From NCBI RefSeq assembly GCF_003627955.1, contig NZ_RBWS01000027.1, positions 35,594 through 99,593 on the forward strand: DNA of 64,000 nucleotides, in the 5' to 3' direction. This document shows positions 46,150 through 54,445 of the stretch, piece after piece; the stretch's first letter is position 1, and each line of letters opens with the position of its first letter. The notes beneath the pieces were generated by a model. The model saw only the letters and a program-made list of their open reading frames with translations, did not search any database and was not told the DNA's origin. The stretch comes from Sphingobacterium puteale. GTDB lineage: Bacteria; Bacteroidota; Bacteroidia; Sphingobacteriales; Sphingobacteriaceae. The position numbers and the translations under genes are program-made.

Positions 46150-46384
46150 AATCAGTTAGTCTGATTAAGTCTCGAGCACGAAACGGCAAATTTCAAATGA
46201 CACGGGACGTAGGGTTTGCGCGCCCCCACACTTTTTGTATCTTTACAACAAGGAGGGGTAAGCTCCCTATTTGAAGCTGTGTCTAGGCTCTTTGCCGTGC
46301 CCGTGTTCAGTGGATAGTAGCGGAGCTTACCTCTTCTATATTTTGGAGGAGCTTCCACTTCCTTCCCTCGAGACTCTTTTAATA
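46150..46384 (+). ncRNA. Candidate structured non-coding RNA
   Basis: Starts just after a promoter. An outer inverted repeat GTCTCGAG (46169-46176) / CTCGAGAC (46367-46374) is followed by TCTTTT. Inside, 46251-46266 pairs with 46322-46337 in a 16-bp stem (two G-U pairs), extended inward by CTAT/ATAG and TGAA/TTCA, giving an 87-base long hairpin. No plus-strand reading frame of note is present. Family unknown; no reverse transcriptase or known RNA motif nearby. It could also be a small non-autonomous mobile element with terminal inverted repeats. Confidence 0.4.
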
Positions 46385-46862
46385 ACCCAGCTATTTAAAT
46401 TATGAAAGAGCTAGAGTCAAGTACATCATCATCACAACGACGGATCAAGGATCAGTGTCGGCAACATGCAGCAATCCTGCTTATTAAGAACAAACGCTGC
46501 CCACCAGAGTAGCATCAAAGAGCTTAAAATCAACAACACGCAATACCTATAGTATTAAAATGCCCATTAAGAATGGCTCAAAAAGCCCCACTTATTGGCA
46601 TAATGTTGTTGATTTTGCCGACCTAATTTTTTCAAGATCAATGCCTGACAATTGCACTATCCTCGTTTCTTTTATTCTTAGCAGCTTAAAAGTACGAAAT
46701 TCGCAATTCACATGCAAAGATTCTAGAAAAAATAGATATTTATTTTCTATACAAAAGGTCGGTTTTTCATTTTCCCGACTGATGCGGTATCGTCCATATC
46801 TATTCACCTGTAATTGTCTAGCACCGCATCTGAGAACCTATTAATAGTTCTATTTATTTACC
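46385..46862. other. Gene-poor stretch rich in inverted repeats
   Basis: No convincing gene. It contains a perfect 13-bp inverted repeat (46526-46538 and 46604-46616, AAAATCAACAACA and complement), an 8-bp inverted repeat GATGCGGT/ACCGCATC (46781-46788, 46823-46830) and a 19-bp near-palindrome AGAAC...GTTCT at 46833-46851 centred on CTATTAATAG. The last is placed like an operator before the thioredoxin-SusCD unit. A 36-codon frame from ATG 46402 and two 70-95 codon frames in 46560-46844 lack support. Confidence 0.5.
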
Positions 46863-46940
46863 GGAGTGGCTCAGGCCAGACCCCTGGGATGAAATTGCTG
46901 ATCCCGATCGGACAGGATAATCTTTGCCATAGGCCACTCC
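46863..46940 (+). promoter_or_regulatory. Structured 5' leader before the thioredoxin-SusCD operon
   Basis: GGAGTGGC (46863-46870) and GCCACTCC (46933-46940) form a perfect 8-bp closing stem. Inside, GGGAT/ATCCC pairs around GAAATTGCTG, followed by GGACAGGATAATC. It ends 16 bases before the ATG at 46957. It may be a regulatory leader or riboswitch-like element; I cannot match it to a known class. Confidence 0.4.
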
Positions 46941-46956
46941 ATTAAAACTTAAAAAA

Positions 46957-47766
46957 ATGAGACATTTTTTTAGGGCAGGAGAGGTCTTGCCCAATCAAAA
47001 GACAATAAAACGGTATAGTGCCCTACTATCTATCCTATGCTTAGTTTCTATGTTTAGTTTATCGGCTCAGACGCCCCGCCAGGAAAGCGGGGCCAATGGG
47101 CTACTGATTGCAGAATCAAAAGCTGATTCGTTAAGAAGAAATTTACTGGATGTTGAAACCGCCATTTCAAAAAAAAGTTATTCAGATACCAGATTAAGGG
47201 GGAAGTTTCCTTATGTTGACTTTAATAGATTTCCATTTTACATATATAATGTAGATACAACTAAAATAGGCTATATACTCAAGGGCGAAGCAATCCCCGA
47301 CCGCATTTTAGATTTACCCTTGAGAATGTTAAACATGCCCGATGGAAGGACGACAACAACATTGCGCGAATTATCGAATAAAGAATTCTTGGTGCTAGAT
47401 CTTTGGGCAGAGTATTGTGCACCCTGTATAAAATCTATGGACAAGTGGGAAGCCTTATATCCAAAAATTAAGGATAAAATGCAGGTAGTAGGCGTCGTAA
47501 ATGATGCTGAGTACAAGGGGGTAGTAAAAGTGCATGAGAGAAATTGGACACGCCCGCAGATTATTGGCTCCATGGCTCCAATATTAGTCCGCTATTTCAC
47601 ACAATATGGTGGTGTAGGGCCATCAATATGGATCAAAAATGGAAAGCTTTTCGGAAGAACTTCTTCAAAGCCTGTAGATCCTGACTATATATTTCAGATC
47701 CTTGAGGGTAAGCTCGATCATATACCTGATTTTATTAACTGGGATCTCGGCAACCAAATCCAATAG
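46957..47766 (+). CDS. TlpA-like periplasmic thioredoxin-fold protein
   Basis: 269 residues. Hydrophobic leader at about 25-38 after a 20-residue polar start, ending near SLSAQ. The thioredoxin fold has FLVLDLWAEYCAPCIKSM with the C-A-P-C redox pair near 153-156 and the cis-Pro region GVGPSIWIKNG. It probably reduces or isomerises disulfides in the periplasm. Two bases before the SusC gene, so the three genes form one operon; such thioredoxins commonly accompany SusCD pairs. Confidence 0.82.
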   Translation: MRHFFRAGEVLPNQKTIKRYSALLSILCLVSMFSLSAQTPRQESGANGLLIAESKADSLRRNLLDVETAISKKSYSDTRLRGKFPYVDFNRFPFYIYNVDTTKIGYILKGEAIPDRILDLPLRMLNMPDGRTTTTLRELSNKEFLVLDLWAEYCAPCIKSMDKWEALYPKIKDKMQVVGVVNDAEYKGVVKVHERNWTRPQIIGSMAPILVRYFTQYGGVGPSIWIKNGKLFGRTSSKPVDPDYIFQILEGKLDHIPDFINWDLGNQIQ

Positions 47767-47768
47767 CC

Positions 47769-50700
47769 ATGAAGATAAAATTAGTATTCATACTATTTCT
47801 TTTTAATTCCGTGGTAACGACCTCACTTTTTGCACAGCAAACAGTGAAAATAAACGGTAGGGTAGTTGATGGAATAGCAGCTAAACCAGTAGGTGGGGTT
47901 TCAGTACAGATCCCCGGAGGTATGGTATTGGCCAGAACTGACTCTTTAGGTCAATTTCAGGTGCTATTATCAACAGCGATAAACACTTTGGTCTTTTCTC
48001 ATGTGGGATACAGGCCAGATACAATTGCTGTAAAACAAGGGGATCACCACCTGTTGATCAAATTAAATAGTAGATCAACTATTTTGGAAGAAGTCGAAGT
48101 GCTCAATACGGGCTACTACCAGATTCCCAAAGAGCGCGCGACAGGATCTTTTGGATTTGTGAGCAAGGAGGATATAGCTCGTGTGCCGGCTACCAATATT
48201 TTAGATAGATTGGACGGGATAGTGAATAGCCTGACCATGGATCGCTCCAATACCAACGGAGAGCGTGCCGCTGATCCCAAATTACGGCTTCGTGGGCTCT
48301 CCTCGATTCAGTCAAATAGCGAACCGCTAATTATCCTGGATGGCTTCCCCTATGAGCAGGGGCTGGCCACCATAAATCCCTCGGATATTGCCAGCATAAC
48401 CGTGCTCAAAGATGCGGCCGCTGCTTCGATCTGGGGAGCAAGGGCTGGAAATGGCGTCATCGTCATCTCGACAAAAAAGGGGACGACCAACCAGCCGACT
48501 CGTATCCAATATGCTTCAGTGTTTCAATTGCAGGATAAACCGGATTTATACTATGCACCAAATTATCTTCCTGCAGCGACAGTGCTGGATATCGAAGATG
48601 AGATGTTCGCGCGGTCAAACTATCTGGAACGCAATCAGACGCCAATCCCGCTCTATACGGAATGGCTGATAAAACACCGCGATAAAAAAATTTCGGATCA
48701 GGAATTGATGAATTTTAGGGATCAATTGGCTGCAACGGATACGCGGGAGGAAAGCCTCAGCTATTTTTACCAAAAAGGATTTAACCAACATCAGGACATC
48801 GCATTTACCGGTGGTGGAAAAGGCTATGCATTCCGCTCCTCCGCGTCCTACGATAAAAATCGTTCTTTTTTGAAAGGGGATACTTACACAAGATGGAATG
48901 CCAATATGCAGGGGACGATTCACTGGGGAGGGAAATTTAAAATCATGCCGTCCATCTGGTATACGCAGCAATTTAACGTGCAGAATGGAATAGGCTTTAC
49001 CAGTTTTACTGGTGGTGGGAATTCCGTGGTACCTTATTACCGCTTTCAGGATGGAAACGGACAGAGCCTACCTATCGTCAAAGGGTTGCGCTACGGTTAT
49101 CAGGAGTCGGCGCCAGGCCTCGGCCTGTTGGACTGGATGTATAGGCCCTTGGACGAACTAAAGCTAAATGACAACCGGTCCTCGGATCAGGAACTGCGCA
49201 TGCAAATGGGACTGTCTTATGAGTTTTCAAAATTGATCCGTTGGGAAGTCTTTTATCAATACCTCAACAACCTGAATGGACAAAGTGCCTTGTATGATAA
49301 AGACAGTTATTATGCACGTGATCTGGTCAACAAGTTTACGCAGGCGGATATGACGAAGGTAATTCCCTATGGTGCTATCCGAAGGGAGGGGGGACGTACA
49401 GGTGCAAGATCGCACTCCATCCGTACCCAGCTGTCAGGGGAATGGAATCATCGGAACCAGCATCAGCTGAATTACCTCCTGGGTGCTGAACTGCTCGACC
49501 GTATAACGACGACTTCGCCCTTTGCCTGGTCCTACGGCTACGATCGTGATCTGCTCACTGGAAGGGTGAATTTTGATTATACAAAAAGGTATACCACGAG
49601 GCCAACTGGGACCGCATTGATACCGGCAGCAAGTGGTAGCTATGGGCTCAATACGTATAGATTTCTATCCTATTATTCCAATCTGGCCTATAGCTATCGG
49701 GACAAATACCTGGCAACAGCGAGTCTGAGATGGGATGCTTCTAATATCTATGGGGTCAAAACGAATCAAAAAGGGGTGCCTCTTTGGTCGATCGGACTGG
49801 GCTGGCAAATGGCTCAGGAGAGTTTTTTCCAGAATGATATCATCCCTTCCTTGAAATTAAGGGCCACCTACGGCAGCAGCGGGAATACCAATCCGAATGT
49901 GTCGACTTTTCCGATCATCTCGTATATGATCGACGACCTGACCAATAATACGGCTGCGGTGCTGACAAGCGTGGGCAACCCATCCTTGCAATGGGAACGG
50001 GTCAATACGTTGAACCTCGGAATAGATTTCGGAACACGAAATAACCGACTGACAGGTTCTCTGGAATATTACCTGAAAAAAGGAAACAACCTGATCGGTG
50101 CTGATCTAATGGATCCTACAACAGGTATTATCGACAATGTATATCCGACAATTGTCAATCGGATCAACTATGCCAACTTGCAGACAAAAGGCTGGGATAT
50201 AACGGTCAACAGTAAGAATATCGTTGGAGCGTTCAACTGGGACACAAGATTGCAGCTTGCTAAGGTGAACAATAAAGTGACACACTACAATACGAATGAC
50301 ATTACCTCTGCGACCATATTCATAGATAGCAGGCCACCGGTAGTCGGTCAATCTTTGGATGTCATCTACGCCTTTCCATGGCACGGACTTAATAATGAGG
50401 GTAAACCTGTTATTTATCAGAATGGCGAACTGACCACAGATTATATAAACTACTATAATGATTACCCCATTGAGGAGCTCACCAAAATAGGAGGAAGAAT
50501 ACCGACCTTGACAGCAGGTATGCTAAATACCTTTCGATGGAAACATTGGTCGGTATCGGCTAATATCGTCTGGAAATCGGGTTATTACTTCCAGCGGACG
50601 ACCATGGATCCAGGGGGTGAGACCACAGGTGCCTATCATAAAGATTATTATCGTCGCTGGCAAAAGGCGGGTGACGAGGCTTTTACAGATGTACTGCCCA

Positions 50701-50987
50701 AGGCTCCTGCGAATTCACCGGAAATTAGGGCAATTGGATCAATGACCACGAATTCTTCATTACTCTGGGAACGGGGCGATCACCTGCGGCTGCGGGATAT
50801 AACACTGTCTTATCATTGGATCAACAAAAATAGGGCTGCGGTAGTGAAGTCGCTAAACTTCGGCTGGTCAATGGCAAACATCGGCATCCTCTGGCGACGA
50901 AATAAATATGGGCTTGACCCAGACATACCAAGGGCACCATATCCAAATCCTAGGATAACGTCATTTTCAATGAATATCGAACTTTAA
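47769..50987 (+). CDS. SusC/RagA-family TonB-dependent outer-membrane transporter
   Basis: 1072 residues. Signal peptide ends near LFAQQ; a carboxypeptidase-D-like domain (VKINGRVVDGIAAKPVGGV) spans about 25-105; the plug has LRLRGLSSIQSNSEPLIILDGFPYE and VLKDAAAASIWGARAGNGVIVISTKKG; the remainder is a 22-strand barrel. It imports a glycan or other large solute delivered by the SusD lipoprotein. No STN domain, so this one is not a sigma-signalling transporter. Coding GC is clearly higher than in the polysaccharide region. Confidence 0.95.
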   Translation: MKIKLVFILFLFNSVVTTSLFAQQTVKINGRVVDGIAAKPVGGVSVQIPGGMVLARTDSLGQFQVLLSTAINTLVFSHVGYRPDTIAVKQGDHHLLIKLNSRSTILEEVEVLNTGYYQIPKERATGSFGFVSKEDIARVPATNILDRLDGIVNSLTMDRSNTNGERAADPKLRLRGLSSIQSNSEPLIILDGFPYEQGLATINPSDIASITVLKDAAAASIWGARAGNGVIVISTKKGTTNQPTRIQYASVFQLQDKPDLYYAPNYLPAATVLDIEDEMFARSNYLERNQTPIPLYTEWLIKHRDKKISDQELMNFRDQLAATDTREESLSYFYQKGFNQHQDIAFTGGGKGYAFRSSASYDKNRSFLKGDTYTRWNANMQGTIHWGGKFKIMPSIWYTQQFNVQNGIGFTSFTGGGNSVVPYYRFQDGNGQSLPIVKGLRYGYQESAPGLGLLDWMYRPLDELKLNDNRSSDQELRMQMGLSYEFSKLIRWEVFYQYLNNLNGQSALYDKDSYYARDLVNKFTQADMTKVIPYGAIRREGGRTGARSHSIRTQLSGEWNHRNQHQLNYLLGAELLDRITTTSPFAWSYGYDRDLLTGRVNFDYTKRYTTRPTGTALIPAASGSYGLNTYRFLSYYSNLAYSYRDKYLATASLRWDASNIYGVKTNQKGVPLWSIGLGWQMAQESFFQNDIIPSLKLRATYGSSGNTNPNVSTFPIISYMIDDLTNNTAAVLTSVGNPSLQWERVNTLNLGIDFGTRNNRLTGSLEYYLKKGNNLIGADLMDPTTGIIDNVYPTIVNRINYANLQTKGWDITVNSKNIVGAFNWDTRLQLAKVNNKVTHYNTNDITSATIFIDSRPPVVGQSLDVIYAFPWHGLNNEGKPVIYQNGELTTDYINYYNDYPIEELTKIGGRIPTLTAGMLNTFRWKHWSVSANIVWKSGYYFQRTTMDPGGETTGAYHKDYYRRWQKAGDEAFTDVLPKAPANSPEIRAIGSMTTNSSLLWERGDHLRLRDITLSYHWINKNRAAVVKSLNFGWSMANIGILWRRNKYGLDPDIPRAPYPNPRITSFSMNIEL

Positions 50988-50996
50988 AATATTTGT

Positions 50997-52373
50997 ATGA
51001 TGAAAACACTACTATATGCAGCTGTTTTAATATTGGTAAGCAGCTGCTCCGGATCTTTTTTGGAAGTAAAAACAGATCAGAGTCTTGTTATCCCTTACCG
51101 TATTGAAGATTATCAGGCGATTTTGGACGATGCTTTCCGAACCATGAATACAAAAGCAAGTATCGTGTTGGGTACCATCGCTGCGGATGAAATTCAGGTC
51201 GATGAAGAGCAACTCGCAAATTTAACCCCAGTACACCAGCGTAATGCCTATCTGTGGAAAAAAGAAGATCTATTTGAAGGAGAACAATCTGATGACTGGA
51301 ATTTCGGCTACCGGAGAATCCTATATGCCAACCAGGTAATTGAGGGCATTCAAAAAATTAAACCCGATAATGCACAGCTCGATGCCTGGAGCAATGTCAG
51401 AGGATCGGCGCTATTCTTTCGTGCATTCAATTATTATCAGCTGGCGCAATTGTTTTGTGAAGTCTATGACGAAAAGAATGCAAAAACTCAACTTGGTCTG
51501 CCGCTACGGACCGAACCTGATATCTCTCTAAAGATCCCCCGCAGTACGCTACAGCAAACTTATGACTTGATCTTAAAGGATTTAAATGAAGCTGAGGAAC
51601 TGTTGCCAATAGAACCGACCATAAAACAGCGGCCATCGCGGCTGGCTGTCAGCGCCTTGCGCGCAAGGATTTACCTCCAGCTACGAAAGTATGATTTAGC
51701 ATTGGCAGAGGCAAACAGGGCGCTTAGCCGGAAAAGTACCTTACTTGACTTTAATACGGTACCATTTGATCCCAATAGCTTTGCAACATTGCAGCCTCTT
51801 GCTACAGTAAACCCTGAAATTATCTTTGATTTTTCGGGTTCCATACCCGAAATACAGCGCATTGGATTGTATTGTGTCAACCAAAAGTATTTTGCCAATT
51901 ACCGGGACGGGGACCTAAGGAAAAAATTATTCTTCAAAGACTTCAATAGCTTTAAAATATTTATCGGTAGCACCTCCTTTTCCGGAGGTCCCCTATATGG
52001 TTTTGCTGTGGATGAATTGCAGCTGATCGCAGCGGAATGCGAAGCACGTGCCGGAAATCTAAACAAAGCACTGGATCGGATCAATACATTGCGTAAAAAT
52101 AGATTTGAAAAACATGTTGATTACGAACTTCATTCGAGTGATAAAAAGGTTGTAATGCAGTGGATCCTGGAAGAGAGACAGCGTGAATTAGTCTTTCGTG
52201 GTCTGCGCTGGGAAGATCTTCGAAGATTAAACAAAGAAATGGAATATCCGATCACCCTGGGAAAAACATTCAATAGCGAATTAATCCGCATTGAACCCAA
52301 TGACCCAAGGTATGTCTTTCCGATTCCGCCGAACGCAATAGCAATAGGAGGGTATGAGCAGAATAGCAGATGA
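50997..52373 (+). CDS. SusD/RagB-family outer-membrane binding lipoprotein
   Basis: 458 residues. Lipobox in VSSCSG; then the SusD start SFLEVKTDQSLVIPYRIEDYQAILDDAF, TPR-like helices (RALRAYY-like region SALFFRAFNYYQLAQLF), and the C-terminal family motif LEERQRELVFRGLRWEDLRRLN. It captures substrate at the cell surface for the SusC at 47769, nine bases upstream. Its last 12 codons are part of the direct repeat that recurs at 61037. Confidence 0.92.
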   Translation: MMKTLLYAAVLILVSSCSGSFLEVKTDQSLVIPYRIEDYQAILDDAFRTMNTKASIVLGTIAADEIQVDEEQLANLTPVHQRNAYLWKKEDLFEGEQSDDWNFGYRRILYANQVIEGIQKIKPDNAQLDAWSNVRGSALFFRAFNYYQLAQLFCEVYDEKNAKTQLGLPLRTEPDISLKIPRSTLQQTYDLILKDLNEAEELLPIEPTIKQRPSRLAVSALRARIYLQLRKYDLALAEANRALSRKSTLLDFNTVPFDPNSFATLQPLATVNPEIIFDFSGSIPEIQRIGLYCVNQKYFANYRDGDLRKKLFFKDFNSFKIFIGSTSFSGGPLYGFAVDELQLIAAECEARAGNLNKALDRINTLRKNRFEKHVDYELHSSDKKVVMQWILEERQRELVFRGLRWEDLRRLNKEMEYPITLGKTFNSELIRIEPNDPRYVFPIPPNAIAIGGYEQNSR

Positions 52374-52378
52374 AAAGA

Positions 52379-52412
52379 CAAAAGGGGAATCCGTATTTTG
52401 GACTCCCTTTTG
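52379..52412. terminator. Terminator hairpin in repeat copy 1
   Basis: CAAAAGGGG...TCCCTTTTG stem around TCCGTATTTTGGA, usable in both directions. Ends the first SusCD operon. Confidence 0.75.
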
Positions 52413-52427
52413 CTTAATAATCGACAA

Positions 52428-52484
52428 CTACGGATGGCTAGGATTCCGTGCCTGTCCGGTTTGGGTAGCAGCGAGATCGGACAT
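52428..52484 (-). pseudogene. 3' relic of a small secreted-protein gene
   Basis: Minus strand reads MSDLAATQTGQARNPSHP then stop, matching the last 18 residues (MSDLTATQTGQARNPSHP) of the intact gene at 61126-61557. Nothing homologous continues upstream, so only the tail remains. Confidence 0.8.
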
Positions 52485-52564
52485 CCACAATGTGTAAGGT
52501 TTCGGTTAATGGCTGTATATAATCGACTATGGCCAAAAGAAGGATATAGAGGATGATTTTTTAG

Positions 52565-52596
52565 TTTGATTATTGATTTTAAATTTGTTATACTTG
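52565..52596 (+). promoter_or_regulatory. Promoter of the sigma/anti-sigma unit
   Basis: TTTG at 52565-52568, 20 bases, then TATACTTG at 52589-52596, one change from TAnnTTTG. It gives a leader of about 110 bases before the ATG at 52714. Confidence 0.5.
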
Positions 52597-52713
52597 TTAC
52601 CAAGGTTTCTAAACCGCCCTTGATGAAATAGACCTAAGTGATAAAGTAACCATTATTTCATCTTGGATTAATATTAAAAAGAGGAAATTAGCGGAAAATT
52701 TCTACCAACTTTT

Positions 52714-53268
52714 ATGTCTTGGATTGGATTTATACAAGGTAACCAAAGTTCATTTAAGGAAATCTACGATGCACATATCGACGATCTGTATACCTATGGT
52801 AAACAGTACCATTATGACAAGGATACCGTATTGGACTGCATCCACGACCTTTTCGTGAATTTATTTAATAATCCAAAAATTGCGAAAGAAGTTAATGTAA
52901 AATATTACCTTTTTGCTGCGCTGCGCCGAAAGCTCCTTAGATTGAAAGTGCAGACCGTGGATATCGATTCACTCTCAGAAGACATCAGCTGGACAAATAG
53001 CCACGAATTGGACCTGATCAATGATGAAGTCCAAACCAAAGTGGTGAAAGTGATCAAAGACAAAGTAGATGCACTGCCCAAACGACAGCGAGAAGTGCTT
53101 TTCTTAAAGTATTATCTCGATTTCTCCTACGATGAGATTGCCAATATGATGGGGGTAAATGTTGAGACCTGTAGGACACTGAGCTTTCGGGCAATCAAGC
53201 AATTGAAAGTCGAATTGAAACCAATTGAGCTTTTTACTGTTTTTTATATTTTTTTTAATAAATTTTAG
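52714..53268 (+). CDS. ECF RNA polymerase sigma factor
   Basis: 184 residues. Region 2 (DLYTYGKQYHYDKDTVLDCIHDLFVNLF) near 25-52 and region 4 (LPKRQREVLFLKYYLDFSYDEIANMMGVNVETCRTLSFRAIKQL) near 127-168. It would direct transcription of its own uptake genes. It is followed by an FecR-type anti-sigma gene and a SusC with STN domain, the complete cell-surface signalling set, so induction by the imported substrate is expected. Confidence 0.92.
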   Translation: MSWIGFIQGNQSSFKEIYDAHIDDLYTYGKQYHYDKDTVLDCIHDLFVNLFNNPKIAKEVNVKYYLFAALRRKLLRLKVQTVDIDSLSEDISWTNSHELDLINDEVQTKVVKVIKDKVDALPKRQREVLFLKYYLDFSYDEIANMMGVNVETCRTLSFRAIKQLKVELKPIELFTVFYIFFNKF

Positions 53269-53314
53269 TCTATGTTTTCCAAGATTGTGCTCTATAACTA
53301 TAAAAGCATAGTTT

Positions 53315-54355
53315 GTGAAAACCAAAAACGAAAAATTTAGACACATATTTAACATAACACCGGAAGACCGCCTTTCGGATGAAGATAAGGCACAACTCTT
53401 TCAACGGATCGCCCACAGTACCAATAAAAAACGTAGGCAAAGATTGCTTGTTTACGTTGGATCTCTCGTAGCTGCAGCCTGCCTGCTGGTCTGCTTCAAA
53501 TTATTTCCCCCCATAAGTACGGGCGCTCATGCAGCACTCGACATCGAAAGAATTGCGTCCATAAGCCAGACTTTTAATAAGAACAAAGATAGCCTGCAGC
53601 TTATTTCAGTTGACCCAAAGGCCGAAAATCATGCCATTTCTTTTTTGAAAGTAAATGACCGTACCGAAATGCTCAACTTGCTGGATCTCAATAATTCCGC
53701 AGAAGCAGCTAAATACAATACCGTCTTTGTGCCCTATGGAAAGAGGCAGGAGTTTATCTTGCCAGATAAAACCAAAGTATGGCTAAATGCGGGTTCTTAC
53801 CTCACCTATAGCCCGGATATGCTGGGTAAGCCCCGCGAAGTGTATCTCAATGGCGAAGGATATTTTGATGTCGCTCATAATGGTACAACTTTTATTGTGA
53901 AAACAAAAAACGCTGCGGTAAAAGTGCTCGGCACCACGTTTAATGTATCTTCCTATGAAGAGGATAAAAAAATGGCTATTGAATTGATAACGGGAAAGGT
54001 AGAGCTCAGTAGTCCGCATTTCAAAAATGTTACCATGGTTCCGGGACAGTTTATAGCTTACGATCTGCAACAGCACAAAATCCTTATCGATAATAAAGCT
54101 GATGGAAATGAAATTTTATGGACAAAAAAACAGCTTGTACTCGACCGACTGTCAACAAAGGATCTGATCAAAAAATTAGAAAGAATCTATAATGTGCAAA
54201 TTCATGCTGACCAATCCGTATTGGAAAATACAACTGTCTATTCCGGAAGGATCAATCTGGATGTAAGTATCCTAACCTCGTTAAGCAATATCTATGAATT
54301 GAAAAACTATACAATAACACAACAAGAAAAGGAGGTCTGGATTAAAAACAATTGA
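53315..54355 (+). CDS. FecR-family anti-sigma factor
   Basis: 346 residues from GTG at 53315 (no ATG fits before the cytoplasmic domain). N-terminal sigma-binding part, one membrane helix near 43-60 (VYVGSLVAAACLLVCF), periplasmic FecR domain with VPYGKRQEFILPDKTKVWLNAGSYLTY and GEGYFDVAHNG, and a C-terminal DUF4974-like domain (LSTKDLIKKLERIYNVQI). It holds the ECF sigma until the SusC at 54446 signals. Confidence 0.92.
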   Translation: MKTKNEKFRHIFNITPEDRLSDEDKAQLFQRIAHSTNKKRRQRLLVYVGSLVAAACLLVCFKLFPPISTGAHAALDIERIASISQTFNKNKDSLQLISVDPKAENHAISFLKVNDRTEMLNLLDLNNSAEAAKYNTVFVPYGKRQEFILPDKTKVWLNAGSYLTYSPDMLGKPREVYLNGEGYFDVAHNGTTFIVKTKNAAVKVLGTTFNVSSYEEDKKMAIELITGKVELSSPHFKNVTMVPGQFIAYDLQQHKILIDNKADGNEILWTKKQLVLDRLSTKDLIKKLERIYNVQIHADQSVLENTTVYSGRINLDVSILTSLSNIYELKNYTITQQEKEVWIKNN

Positions 54356-54373
54356 TTATTTAACCATAAAATT

Positions 54374-54404
54374 GGATAAAGAGGAATTGCAGTCCCCTTT
54401 ATCC
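54374..54404 (+). terminator. Hairpin between fecR and susC
   Basis: GGATAAAGAGG pairs with CCCCTTTATCC (ten of eleven pairs), then GTTAAAATTAAACGTTT. No strong T run; it may attenuate or stabilise, separating low-level sigma/FecR expression from high-level SusCD. Confidence 0.5.
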
Positions 54405-54445
54405 GTTAAAATTAAACGTTTCTAAAATTTAATTTCATCAAAATT

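Larger units (their letters stand above)
52338..52485 (+). repeat. 148-bp direct repeat, copy 1
   Basis: Aligned with 61037-61183 with about eight substitutions and one single-base gap (about 94% identity). It spans the last codons of the SusD gene (ending AIAIGGYEQNSR), a terminator hairpin, and on the minus strand the last 18 codons of a small secreted-protein gene. The copies bracket the second SusCD locus. Confidence 0.9.

Noticed and set aside
46152..46358. 68-codon minus-strand frame through the structured element
   Set aside because: Overlaps the paired RNA stems, and its sequence is explained by the inverted repeats.
46150..46384. Retron RNA (terminal inverted repeats plus long hairpin)
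   Set aside because: No reverse transcriptase gene anywhere in the window, and the inner pairing does not follow msr/msd order.
46592..46807. 71-codon minus-strand frame (and the overlapping 94-codon plus-strand frame)
   Set aside because: Both overlap each other, one needs a GTG start, and neither has a recognisable domain or translation signal; the 13-bp inverted repeat overlaps the end.
46863..46940. tRNA gene
   Set aside because: The 7-8 bp closing stem looks like an acceptor, but there is no GTTC-type T loop and no proper D and anticodon arms.
46863..46940. TPP or cobalamin riboswitch
   Set aside because: Only short pieces such as GGATAAT agree; the CTGAGA and other conserved core parts are missing or misplaced.
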